A DNA stretch of 64,000 bases. Origin: Elysia crispata. Its lineage: Eukaryota > Mollusca > Gastropoda > Plakobranchidae. The notes below the pieces were generated by a model. The model saw only the letters and a list, made by a program, of their open reading frames with translations, made no database searches and was not told the DNA's origin. The position numbers and the translations under genes were made by a program. The DNA lies in assembly GCA_033675545.1 (NCBI GenBank), contig JAWDGP010001389.1, forward strand, positions 673,501 to 737,500, read 5' to 3'. Numbering within the stretch: the stretch's first letter is position 1; every line of letters begins with the position of its first letter. Positions 1-12,500 of the stretch are shown here, one piece after another.

Positions 1-79
1 ACCAACTCTGTCACACCATTGCTGCCATCTGGCTTTGCTCCACTTTTAGAATCATCTGCTGACACCTCACTAGTGGATG
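1..79 (-). CDS. NSUN2: NSUN2 exon 14 (partial, runs off the window)
   Basis: After a candidate acceptor ending CCAAAG, 79 bp stay open in the required phase and read STSEVSADDSKSGAKPDG, a Ser/Asp-rich low-complexity stretch. The human protein has an equally poorly conserved acidic linker at this point. Support is frame and position only. Confidence 0.62.
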
Positions 80-3000
80 CTTTGGATCAAAAGGAATAGA
101 ATAAAATGAAATGCCCAAATCACAATTGTTTCAGTTGTAATTCCTCTTTATTATTGATGTCTGGCACACATAGAATTTCCTCCAAACACAATGCATTTAA
201 TCTTCATTGGACAATCTTTTGAGAATAAGGTTTTGATTAAACATTGATAACATAAAACAAAGAATCCACTTACCTTCTTTCATCTCTTCTCTCTCTTCTT
301 TCGAGCCTGGCAGATGGCGTTTCTTCTCCAGCACAGCTACAAAAAATCCACCTGAGTCTTGGTGGTGGGGCAGAATGCGAATGCTGAGGATATACAGTAA
401 AAAAAATGTTAAACTAAAAAAAACAAAAATGAAGTGACTATGTAGAGTGTCACTCTACATAGACTGATAGAGCTCTGCACACTATTCAGAGTAACAGCTG
501 AGCTCTTCTGTGACAGAAACAAAAGACTACAAGACAAAGACCAATTTTGCGCCACTCAGCGCCAGCCTGCCATTGCCAGTAGCCTACTATCCATGCGAAT
601 GTACATCCAGCAAGAGTAGATCTAGATCAAGAGCTAAAGTTGCCATCTTAAAAGCTATTTGAAAAGTTAAAAGAGTAGATTCGAATAAATTTAGATTACC
701 CTAGCTGAAAGTGAAGGTGAATGGAGTGTTTTGCCATTGGGTCGCTTTTTGCGACTCTAGACAGCTTTGAACTACATTTTAAATCGTACCAAAAAGAACG
801 AGGCGTTCAATACACGATTACTCATTGTTGGGACATTCGTTGTATGGGTTCAAGTTTTCCAATTTTTTTGTAGCTTAGATGTGGCAGGCACCAAGCCCAT
901 TGCACAATCTTTATGTAAGAATCTCAGGATGTGAAAAGGGAGAGGTTACGTTAGTTCTGAATAATCAAGTGAGTGGGACTAAAAATTTTCTAACATGCTT
1001 AGACCAATGATACGTTGGCCTCTTGAGTGCAACTTCTCAGCTATATATTGGTACTGGAGCTATCAGTATCAGGTCCCTTAACAATCCATAAAGGGTATTA
1101 CGGTCATATTTGTTTTATTGTTAGGCTTTAGCATTGCGGGTTGCCGTGAAAGATTGATGATGGGCGGCTAGTGAAAATTGACAGTCATCAACACGACCAT
1201 TTGATTTTATCAGACAAATAAAAGATAGAAAAGCGCAGTCAACGCAACCATTTCGTAATGCGTCTCTTCATCTCTCTGCCCCTCCACTGCCTCCTTGCCC
1301 CATCTCACTCTTCACTGGAGTGGCCAATGATAAACTGCAGCACAAGTGACTGCCAGTTTGAGACCCACCTACACTCCCTGACGACCCCTTAACCCTCTTC
1401 CATCTGGTACCCGATCCTTGCCTCTCCCGCTGAATCCCCTTCCCCCGTAGAGCTCAGTCTGACCCGTTGTATCCAATTTTGGGTCTTTCCTCATCCTGCT
1501 TAATCGAAGTAGAGCAAATGGAGTTTACATATTAAAAAAAAAAAAAGCGGGATTCCGGTACGGTCCGGCTGTAGGTTGGGTCCCATTGTAGCCGGTGCTG
1601 CTATAGTCATGTTTTACTGTATTTTTTCTGTATCATGAAAACATGATAGTTGATTAAAACAACTCATATATATAAATTAAATTTAAAAATTGATTTATTG
1701 TCTGATTTTGAATTTGGAAATCTAACAGCCATAGTCAAACTATTATAGAAGGAGAAAGTAAAACACACTTTAAAAAACATAATAATTATGAAAGTTTCAC
1801 TTTCGTCACCTATTTAGGTACATGTACTGCATCGTACATCCTAACCCAGCCTATTACAAATCTTCTTAGAGTGTTACTCTACATAGTGTCTCAGTCTATG
1901 TAGAGTTATATAGTGTTTGGCTCTATGTAGAGTGTGACTCTAAATAGTGTCCCGCTCTATGTTGAGTGTGACTCTACATAAAGCCTTCCAAAAAAAAAAA
2001 AAACTATTTTCAAACCAAAATGAAATCTATGCATCAATTAATTTTTTTTCCTCAACAAACTACCCTGGCTAAATCAAAATATGTTTGAACAGAAAGGTTA
2101 CTACACTTCTTAGAATTTTGACTAAACAACAATTCTTTTAAATTTGTACAAGTTCAGCCAATGAATGAAAGGAGCACTGAAATGATAAAAATCAAACAAC
2201 ATACAAACGAAAGGAAAAACGAGACAATTTCACTATGATCAACTAGCATTAAAAATAAGAAAAAAAATCTTAAAGTTCTTATTATTGTTATTAATGTTGA
2301 TACTATTGATACCATCTTTCCAAATGAAAACTGTTGGCTTCCTCTGGTGTGGGAGGATAGATGGTTTCCTTGTATTGAGTCTTAAGATGAGCTGGGATAT
2401 TGTCTTTTCCATCCAACCATTCTCCAGCCTTGGTCATCACCTGTGAATACAATTGGCAGAATGTCCTGAGACTTGCATTGGTTGAATATAAAAGCTGACT
2501 AAAGAAAAAGGCACGAATTTGAAAATGATCCTATGTCAAACTAACTTTTTTTTTAATAAGTTAAATGAATTTTAGTATTCTACTTATACATATTCTAAAT
2601 GCTGAGAAGAAAAAAGAATAAGTGACTTCTTAATTTATGCCTTAGTAATTAGATTTTTTCCAACTCTATAAAATACACACATAAAGCCATCTATCTTTTC
2701 TTACTCTTCATCACAAATACTTATCACAGCTTGTTACTGCTAGAATTGAACATGATTAGAACTAGCACATAGTTATGGCACTCATTCGTCACACAATCCT
2801 CCATCACCTTTTCCAAAAAAAAAAAAACCTCAGGTTCACAAGAAATCAGATGATTGCTTTACAAAATCTTTCTTAAATTCCTATCACGTATCCAACATTC
2901 TCTGTACTAAATGATAATTTTTAAACGAACAAACCCTGCCCATCAGTCTGAGGAAGAATTTTTCAGGCGTCCAGGATTTGATCATCCAATGCAACCTGTA

Positions 3001-6000
3001 GCTACATTTATCTCTCTCCCACCAGTCTCTTGCCTCATCCATCTGTTAGTTAAATGCTATCAGATGACAGCTAAATCCCTATGGGTTCTCATCATGCTCA
3101 GTCGGTCATAAAGTAGAGGATGACACAATGATGAAATATCTTTAAGCCAGCAATAAAAAAAAAACTGTTTTGCAACTCACCCTCCAGTGAGACAAACCAC
3201 GAGTGAACTTCAGTCCAGGGAGCAGGTCTGCCACCTCCACCAGCTCCATAGCACCTCCAGATGACCTCAAGAGGTTGCAGACCACTGCCTCGTCCTCCGC
3301 TGGGTTCAAAGAGCAAGTAGAGTACACCAGCCGACCTCCAGCCTCCAGTAGCTGGGAGCCACGTTGGAGGATCTTGCACTGTAAACTGGTAAAAAAATGA
3401 TGCAACATGGGATTTTCAATTTATCCGATATCGTTCTCTGATTCACATTTAGGGATTTGTATCGCATTACTTATTCTACAATCAGCAATTGTGATTTGCA
3501 ATCCAAATTAATTCACAGTGCAAACTGTAGGAATTAAAAATTACACTTCCAGTTTTATTAGTGAAGAAAGGTTCAACAAATAATGATTTTCTGAGAACTG
3601 ACCCATGCATGTTGGCACCTTGAAGTGGATGCCACTTTGTCCAGACATCAAAATTCTTTCTCATTGTTCCATCACCACTAAAAAGGAAGGAAAGAAAAGG
3701 TTTCATAAAATGCATAAAATACAACTTGCTTGGAATATTTGATTTCATGTCAACAGATTATTGAGATACATTCTTACCTTGTTTACTTTCAATACTTTCA
3801 CATAAAACATAGCTTAACAATACCTGCATGGTATAGAACTATTGCGCCACTTTCTCACATTACCTTCTAAATGATAATATAGAAAATACATTCACAATGC
3901 TTTTATGTAACAATCCCCATAAGGATGTCTGAATCCTATAGCAATTCCTCTGGAAAACAACCTTTATGATAATGCTTGAATGCTACAATGCCTTTGAATA
4001 ATACCCTTCACGAGGATCAAGAATCTTACAATAATGCTTCTAAATAACATATTCCATGAGGATATTTGAGGCAGCTGAGGACTTTCAGTCATAAGTCGGA
4101 AATAACAATTTCGAGCAACAGCATAATAAAGAAAAAAAATATTCTTGGTCGATGAAGAGTTATGGTCATACCTGCAATCTATAAGATTTTTTCTTCATGC
4201 TCTATGAATAAAACATTTGAAAACAACCTTTTAATGTGTTTATTTTGCATTTTTCTGAGGCTACCTCTGTCAGCATGAATACTAAAACATAGAAGCTAGT
4301 GCGCATCCTCCGTTTCAACAGTTTGGTTATTTCTCAATTTGGGGCAAAATAAGAACCTTCAACTCTTTACAACTTGTCATCTTGCAGAGAAAACATTCGT
4401 AAACATAGTAAGTTATATATATTTATATTTGCCATATGTCTATTAATTGTATTTGCTTTAAAATAGACAGCACATTCTTTGTTTTGCCTAAGCGTCCGAT
4501 GCATCTAGATCTTGATCTAGAGACAGTGTTCATGATGAGCCACGCAAGATTGCTGCACTATTAAATAGTTTCATGCGCCAATGATGACAAAGCACCAGAC
4601 TAAGACTATGCAGATCACCTTCATGATTATCTTGGGACAGATCCCAGTACCTCTGACTCTGACTTTGATGATACTGTTACTAACGATCTTGAAAGTGAGA
4701 GTGATTGCACTGAAAAGCAAACACCAAGACAGTGCTTACTCTGTAGATATTGATGATTTCTGAAAGGCTATAAAATACTAAAAAATGTAAGAAATAGACA
4801 TAAATGTTTTATGAGTGGAAATGTAAAAAAAAAATGACAGAAAAAAGGAACCCAAACTTTAAAGGCTGTTTTCTCAAAAGTGGGTATCCTTAGGTATGAA
4901 TCTTTGAAAAACAATATCTCAGCTTCTAATATCAATTTTAAGAAGCTGTAAACACCATTCTCTTCAGAAATGCTTGCTATTTCAGAAAACGTATATAGCT
5001 TAATATGCTAAAAAATCGACTTAAGACTGACAATCCCTGGCTTCCTCACGTATCATTAAAGTGCCTGCAACGCTGAGTATTGTTGGTGCGATTTGTTAAA
5101 ACCAAAATGAGTAAATTTACCTGCAAGGAACATCGCATAAAATTCTGTCAAATAATTGGCACTCTGGATTCTTGTCCTGGTAGGAAAATATATGATGATT
5201 AAATTTAAAGCCCAATATTTGCCACTTAACTATGACATAAATAGATGCGAATGGAAACAATCCATTTGAATATCTCAATATTCTCTTTGATTCATTTTAT
5301 ATTTTTAAATATCACATAATTATCTCCTGTCCAGGAAGCAGGTAATGGGACTGTCTACAAGCCTAGCTCATGGTAAGATAATATTATAATTACATTTTCT
5401 GAGATGCATTGATACACATATGACAGAAATGAAAATCATGTTAAGATAAATAAATGTTCAATTTATGGTGCATCTAGTCTCTAGTTCAGATCAACTCACA
5501 TCTCTTTTTATGTGTATCTTTGGGAAAAGTCTACCGTCATGGTTGACGATAATGCAGCATGGACTTTGCAAGCGTTTCACTTGATGCACCATGAGATAAC
5601 ATCGTTTGTTATCTGAGTCATTGGCTATCACATAACCAGTGGGTAATTCACCTAAAAGATCAAGCAGAAAGAAAAGCTCTCACACGTTACATATTCAATT
5701 TATCAAAACAGTTTCTATAAATTTTAAAGTTTCAGGAGAATTTAAGTTTCTAACAAGTTTGGCCCTTTAAGATCTTAACTTCTATTCAAGATATCAATCC
5801 ATAGCAAAGATATTTTTTGAAATATAATATTCAATACAGAACATTAAATGTATTCCTTGAAAACATACAAATATCTACTAACTTAAACAGTAGCCAAAAT
5901 GTGCTTTATTCAAGAAAAGTCAACCCTTTTTCAAAATCTCAGTTTAATTGTTTGGTGGTTAGCAATATCGACTATAAAAAAAACCCTCAATCCTCGCATG

Positions 6001-6418
6001 AGTATATATCCGTGTTGAGATTGAGCTTCCTTCACTTCTTTAAAGTAAGCCTGGCTGTATAACACACAGTGTTGTGTTAGTTCTTTTTATTATCATATAA
6101 ACTGAAAGAGAAGCATTAAATTACATGAAGCTGCTCAAGATACAATATAGCACTTTGAAGCATAAAAAATTCAATAAAAGGAAAAAAAAGATTTTTATTG
6201 TGTTTCATGTTAGATTTGATTTGGCTAAGATTTTTAGACAGGCTATTTGAGATGATTAGAAGTCCTACATACCTGGAGCACAAGAACCATGAAGATATTC
6301 GATCAACTGGGCAGTCTTGGAGCCAGGTGACGCACACATGTCCAAAATCTTCAGTTGGAAAAAAAAAGAAAGGGAGGGGGCAGGGGGGGAAAGAATGAGT
6401 GTGTGTGAGAGAGACATA

Positions 6419-6510
<92 letters not shown>

Positions 6511-9500
6511 CAGAGAGTGAGTGCACTTGTTAGAAACATCCCATAGCAACAGTGTGAAAATAGGAAAATTTTCATTTGCTCTTATTCTAAACGCAACAAG
6601 ATGGAAATAAACTGTTCTTGCTGAATATGCTATACTTCCAAGGTGTGGATCAAAGGTCACTGTTTTTCCTGAACATTGCTATTTTATTTTCATATAGAAT
6701 AGTGAGAACGACACTGATGAAATGAAAAAAATTGGGGGTTGATATCTTCCTCTAGGTGATAAATTTAACTGCTCCAATAAATTGAAAAAAAAATTAAAGA
6801 AATAATTTAATGAATGTGAACTTTATTTCTATACCTTGACACAAAACGAGAACAATTTAAATCTAAAATATAAATGCAGTCACAATCAAAGAAAGTTTCA
6901 TAGATCTGATAAGTAAAACTTTTAAAACTCTATCAAACATTTTCAGTAAAATTAAACTGAATATCAGAATAGAACGAAACCATAATTTTTTCTAACAATA
7001 ATAAAATATTTCATAGATCTGATGAGGGTGAGTTTTGAAAATCTACCAAACAGTTTTATTAATGAAAAATTAAAAATCAGAATTGAACTAGGCATCAATT
7101 TTTCTAATAACCCTTTCTGTTGCAAACAGCACAGAAATAGGACAAGCACTATAACAGCACCATGATTGCGAGTAAGTACCTTGTGATGAGATTTGATATC
7201 CAAAACAAGGGGAGGAATCATGCTCACAGCCTCTTGTCTGCTGATGGCACCCTAGGAAAAAAATAATTATTTATGAAAGTAACATGAAAACATAAAAATT
7301 CATCAATCACCGTATTCCCTCCATTAGTAGCGCCATCTCTAATAAACGCCCCCCCCCCCCCCTTCCCATCCAAGCAACACTTAAAAAACACCACTTTCGA
7401 GAACAAAAGATTCTTATTAAACTCAAACTCAAAACATTAATTAAGCGATAGATCTGATGATAACAACAGACAACACATGTAAACAAAGAATGACTTTGAT
7501 ACTGCAATTGTCATCTCAAATTGGGGATGTCAAAGTCAGTACTAAGGTGTCTGAGGTTAATGTCCTGGACTATTGCAGTCCTCGTAGTCATCGGACTCGA
7601 ATGACGCGTCGCATTCTTCACTTTCCTCACTGAGAACAAGTTGGCGGGTGTCAACAGCAGATGTGCTGTTGGCTAGGTTGTCCTCGGCCAAGCTGGTCTC
7701 CAGGGGGGTAAATCCCTCAAAATCACCATCATCGTCCTCGTTGAAGAGGTGGTCCTCACTCCCACCCAGTGAGCAGGAGATGCCACACTTTTTGAAGCTC
7801 TTTCTCACGATCTCGCGCTTTGCCAGTCACTCTCACTCCAGCTTCACGTCGCTCTTGAAGCCAATGTAATACTGCATTGTCTATGTCCTCGTTTATGCAC
7901 TTTCTGCCACCACCTTGCAGTCTACGACGCTTTGCATCACTTGGCCGACCACTTTGTGTTAGACTGCAACTTTTCCTTTTGCGCACACCACTCCTGTACC
8001 CTCCTCCTGTTCACATTAAAAAGCTTGGCAGCATAGTGTTTGCTGTGATCCTTTGCAGCTTTTAGCACTTTCAATTTGAAAGCAGTATCGAATGATCGTT
8101 TTGTTGTTGACATGTTGATTGCAAAGCAATTTGAAGAGGAAATGACAAGAACGGAACGAAACGTGCGGTGAGCGAATGAGAGAATTATACAATAGGCTTG
8201 GTCTCTGACCACGTGGCCTAGGCCGAATTCCAATGTAACCCAACCATGGCACTCTAAAACTAACTTGAGGGGGGGGGGGGGGAGGAGGGAAGGCGGCGAC
8301 GGCGGAAACGGCGGCACTTTGTCTTTGAAGAAAGTCATCCAAAACATTCCATTAGACGCACCCCCCCTCTTCATTTTCACGCGCCCGGCGCTACTATTGG
8401 AGCGAATACGGTACATGCACAATGCAATGTCAGGAACTGATTTCTCTCTCTGTCTTTTTTCTTTTTTTTTTGTTTCTATGTTACAATACTTAACTCATGT
8501 CGGACTGCCTTAGATCTACCTGTTTATGATACTTGCCCCTATTAGCTTGCCAATGTAACAACTTCTTAACAATTTGAATGAATTTGTATTAATTATCTTT
8601 AGAAACAAAACTAATAATTTCAAAGAAACGATAGTATTTGGCTCAGAATGGATTGGGTGATTCCTATTGTGTAGCTTACATGCTACTAACAAGTTAGTTT
8701 GAACTCCATGTTGCTCTTAACAATAACATAGTAGTCTATGGGAAAAAGGTAAGTTGAACAATATTTGACTTAACGATGGTTTAGTTCAATGGACTGACAT
8801 GTTGTGTATTAAGGCTTCAATCATGTAAACTATTCGTGACTGTATTTCTGAACCATCGCTTAAATATCCTTTTTACATGTTATATGTGTTGTTATCGAAA
8901 CATTTCACTGTTTGTCAAACAGTTTAACTGTTCATGTTTATATCAACATATTATTACCCAAAGCATAAATCTTCATTGAGTCACTGTTTCACTTTGATGG
9001 GAGAAAAAGGCGAAAGGAAAAAAGAAAGAACTCTCTTGACTTAAAACCCTCACTTACACATTCTGTCTCAGCAACAAGAAACTCATGAAGTTTAGAGAAA
9101 GATTCACTGCTCCTGACAATTTTCCGTGATAAATCCAGCTGCCATCCCAGTTCATTTGGATACCTTTAGGGGGAGAGATCAGAGGAGATAGGATCTAGTC
9201 ACCCTTCCAATGCAAGGAATTATCTTATCATACATTGCCCTGAGAAGATTTAATTTTCCTTTATGTGGCTTAAATGAAAAAAAAATTATATTATTAAATT
9301 CATATTTTTCAGGAGCTAATGGTGCGACTTCAATACTCTAAAAAGGAATAAAAATCCATTGATAAACAAATACTTAGAAAATCAGAAAGTTGTTCAGAGA
9401 ATATTTGAATTTATGATGAAAAACTCAGTAACTGTAATCTGTTGAAAACAGAATTTAAAAACTGGGAGTAAAATTTACCATGTGAGATTTTTTGGTGGTG

Positions 9501-12500
9501 GCACAATCTCATCATCAACCTTGACATTCAGCATGCTGCTGAAGAACTTGCCTTTGATTGTGTTCAACAACTCCTCTGCTTGGCTTGAAAAAACAAAAAA
9601 AAAGCCAAAAAAGTATGTACAACGATATTTACTATGCAAAAACTCTTATTTTGCATGATTGTTGCAAGTATCTAATCACTAGTGAGCCAATTTTTAACTT
9701 GAGAATGAAGGAAGTTTTACAAATGAGGTCCTTTTTCCTTTTATGCAAGCAAATGCCCAAAAAATAATCAAAAGTATCCCTATAGTTTATTGCTCATGAA
9801 ACCAAAGACTTATAAGGCCATGCAAAGATTATAGACGACAAAATGGCTTTCTTAGTATGCTTACACTTTCGCCATATAAAAAAAAAATAACAATATTTTC
9901 TTCAGAACCATTTCTATATATGATATGCATGGATTAGAAAAGTTGCTTGTAAAAACGAACATTAAAATTTTAAGAAAAAAAATTATCCCAGTGAGCAGCA
10001 AAGGCAGTATTGACGGTCCTGCTTTTAAGGGATTGGATTTTATGTGAAGGTAAATTTCATCTTACGCTCTATGCCCTGAGATTCTGAATGTCACTGGAAG
10101 ATTCTTCTGGAGGGTTGCATAAAACTCATCCCACTCAGCTTCAGGGATAATATTCTGCCCCTGAGATTAAATGAAATAATGAATAATGAAAGATAACATT
10201 TGATTAATTAATAATTTGTGAAGTTAAAATTCTTTTTCATGACAGCTTATTCAGTTAAGCCCTCCCCCCCAAAAAAAGAAAAGAAAAGATAAGTTGCTAT
10301 ACCCAATGCATCAAGACTAACTAAGAGCCAAGAATAACTTAATAACCAATCTACAATTTTGAGATAGCCGATCATCTTGGAGCAGAAGTTTAGCCTTGGG
10401 ACAATACAGTGATATTCTCTGACTCCCTGTGAACATTACAGCCATTGCAGTCAGACAACATGGAAAAGATAAACAAAGAATTAGTTGTGTAATATTCTTT
10501 GCTATTTTGAAAAGATGAAAATAACCTATCAGTGGATCAAGCCCATGCTACATGGGTGCGAGTGAAAAATTTCTCCAGCCCTGAAACCCTTTGTCCAAAA
10601 TTTTACAACCCTGAAATAAAAAAAAATGAAAACTCTTCGAACCTAACTGTCATACCCTGCTCGTTGACCCATCTAGTTGCCTTTTACGATGCATGCTAGG
10701 GTCCAGCAGTGGATACCATTCTTACTCCTTACCCACGAGGAGGGAAGGTACACGTTTACACTTTCTTAAAGAAGGAGCTTATGGTGGTGGTCTTGGTTTT
10801 CTTAAAAGGCCTTGGAGACTGACTGACTATGACTGTTGAACTATGTGTTGAGGAAGCAAGAGGTCGGTTTGAGACTGATGATTAAGGGAGGGGTTGGCCT
10901 GAGACTGAGGTTGAAGGGAGGGGTTGGTCTGAGACTGATGATTAAGAGAGGGGTTGGCCTGAGACTGAGTTTGAAGAGAGGGGTTGGTCTGAGACTGACG
11001 TTGAAGGGAGGGGTTGGTCTGAGACTGAGTTTGAAGAGAGGGGTTGGTCTGAGACTGAGGTTGAAGAGAGGGGTTGGTCTGAGACTGAGTTTGAAGAGAG
11101 GGGTTGGTCTGAGACTGAGGTTGAAGAGAGGGGTTGGTCTGAGACTGAGTTTGAAGAGAGGGGTTGGTCTGAGACTGAGGTTGAAGAGAGGGGTTGGTCT
11201 GAGACTGAGGTTGAAGAGAGGGGTTGGTCTGAGACTGAGTTTGAAGAGAGGGGTTGGTCTGAGACTGAGTTTGAAGAGAGGGGTTGGTCTGAGACTGAGT
11301 TTGAAGAGAGGGGTTGGTCTGAGACTGAGGTTGAAGAGAGGGGTTGGTCTGAGACTGAGTTTGAAGAGAGGAGTTGGTCTGAGACTGAGGTTGAAGAGAG
11401 GGGTTGGTCTGAGACTGAGTTTGAAGAGAGGGGTTGGTCTGAGACTGAGTTTGAAGAGAGGGGTTGGTCTGAGACTGAGTTTGAAGAGAGGGGTTGGTCT
11501 GAGACTGAGTTTGAAGAGAGGGATTGGCATGAGACTGAGGTTAAAGGGAGGGATTGGCATGAGACTGAGGTTGAAGAGAGGGGTTGGTCTGAGACTGAGT
11601 TTGAAGAGAGGGGTTGGTCTGAGACTGAGGTTGAAGGGAGGGATTGGTCTGAGACTGAGTTTGAAGAGAGGGGTTGGCATGAGACTGAGGTTGAAGAGAG
11701 GGATTGGCATGAGACTGAGGTTGAAGAGAGGGGTTGGCATGAGACTGAGGTTAAAGGGAGGGATTGGCATGAGACTGAGGTTAAAGGGAGGGATTGGCAT
11801 GAAACTGAGGTTAAAGGGAGGGGTTGGTCTGAGACTGAGGTTGAAGAGAGGGGTTGGTCTGAGACTGAGGTTGAAGAGAGGGATTGGCATGAGACTGAGG
11901 TTAAAGGGAGGGATTGGCATGAGACTGAGGTTAAAGGGAGGGGTTGGTCTGAGACTGAGGTTAAAGGGAGGGGTTGGTCTGAGACTGAGGTTGAAGAGAG
12001 GGGTTGGTCTGAGACTGAGGTTGAAGAGAGGGATTGGCATGAGACTGAGGTTGAAGAGAGGGATTGGCATGAGACTGAGGTTAAAGGGAGGGGTTGGTCT
12101 GAGACTGAGGTTAAAGGGAGGGATTGGCATGAGACTGAGGTTAAAGGGAGGGATTGGCATGAGACTGAGGTTAAAGGGAGGGATTGGCATGAGACTGAGG
12201 TTGAAGGGAGGGGTTGGTCTGAGACTGAGGTTGAAGAGAGGGATTGGCATGAGACTGAGGTTAAAGGGAGGGATTGGCATGAGACTGAGGTTAAAGGGAG
12301 GGATTGGCATGAGACTGAGGTTAAAGGGAGGGATTGGCATGAGACTGAGGTTAAAGGGAGGGCTTGGCATGAGACTGAGGTTGAAGGGAGGGGTTGGTCT
12401 GAGACTGAGGTTGAAGAGAGGGATTGGCATGAGACTGAGGTTAAAGGGAGGGATTGGCATGAGACTGAGGTTAAAGGGAGGGATTGGCATGAGACTGAGG

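Larger units (their letters stand above)
384..2312 (-). other. NSUN2 intron 13
   Basis: AT-rich intron with no supported gene. It contains the palindromic TATGTAGAGTG-type repeats at 438-462 and 1867-1982, listed separately. A pyrimidine-rich, GC-richer stretch around 1260-1500 shows no open frame that I recognise. Confidence 0.7.
3678..7179 (-). other. NSUN2 introns 6 to 9 between the core exons
   Basis: AT-rich intron sequence between exons 6 and 10, interrupted by exons 9, 8 and 7 (5121-5176, 5500-5651, 6273-6348). Apart from the GA tract near 6421-6517, only a short acidic reading frame around 4590-4763 stands out. It resembles a decayed mobile-element tail but cannot be assigned. Confidence 0.6.
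7309..8412 (-). mobile_element. Internally deleted pogo/Tigger-like DNA transposon
   Basis: The two ends are inverted repeats of about 27 bp. The left end starts ACCGTATTCCCTCC at 7309; the right end, read on the minus strand from 8412, starts ACCGTATTCGCTCC. Both share TAGTAGCGCC. C- or G-rich homopolymers lie just inside each end. The minus-strand interior codes for a helix-turn-helix DNA-binding region followed by an acidic tail, with the catalytic middle missing. If the ends are trimmed by two bases the flanks are CA and TA, so a decayed TA target duplication is possible. Non-autonomous copy; family assignment is by domain resemblance only. Confidence 0.8.
7252..9057 (-). other. NSUN2 intron 5 (hosts a pogo-like element)
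   Basis: 1.8-kb intron. Its left two thirds are the transposon remnant at 7309-8412; the rest, 8413-9057, is AT-rich with nothing I recognise. Confidence 0.75.

Noticed and set aside
4581..4763. Small plus-strand ORF, with an acidic DPSTSDSDFDD-like alternative frame
   Set aside because: Short, inside an NSUN2 intron, and without recognisable relatives; possibly the tail of a decayed mobile element, but unsupported.
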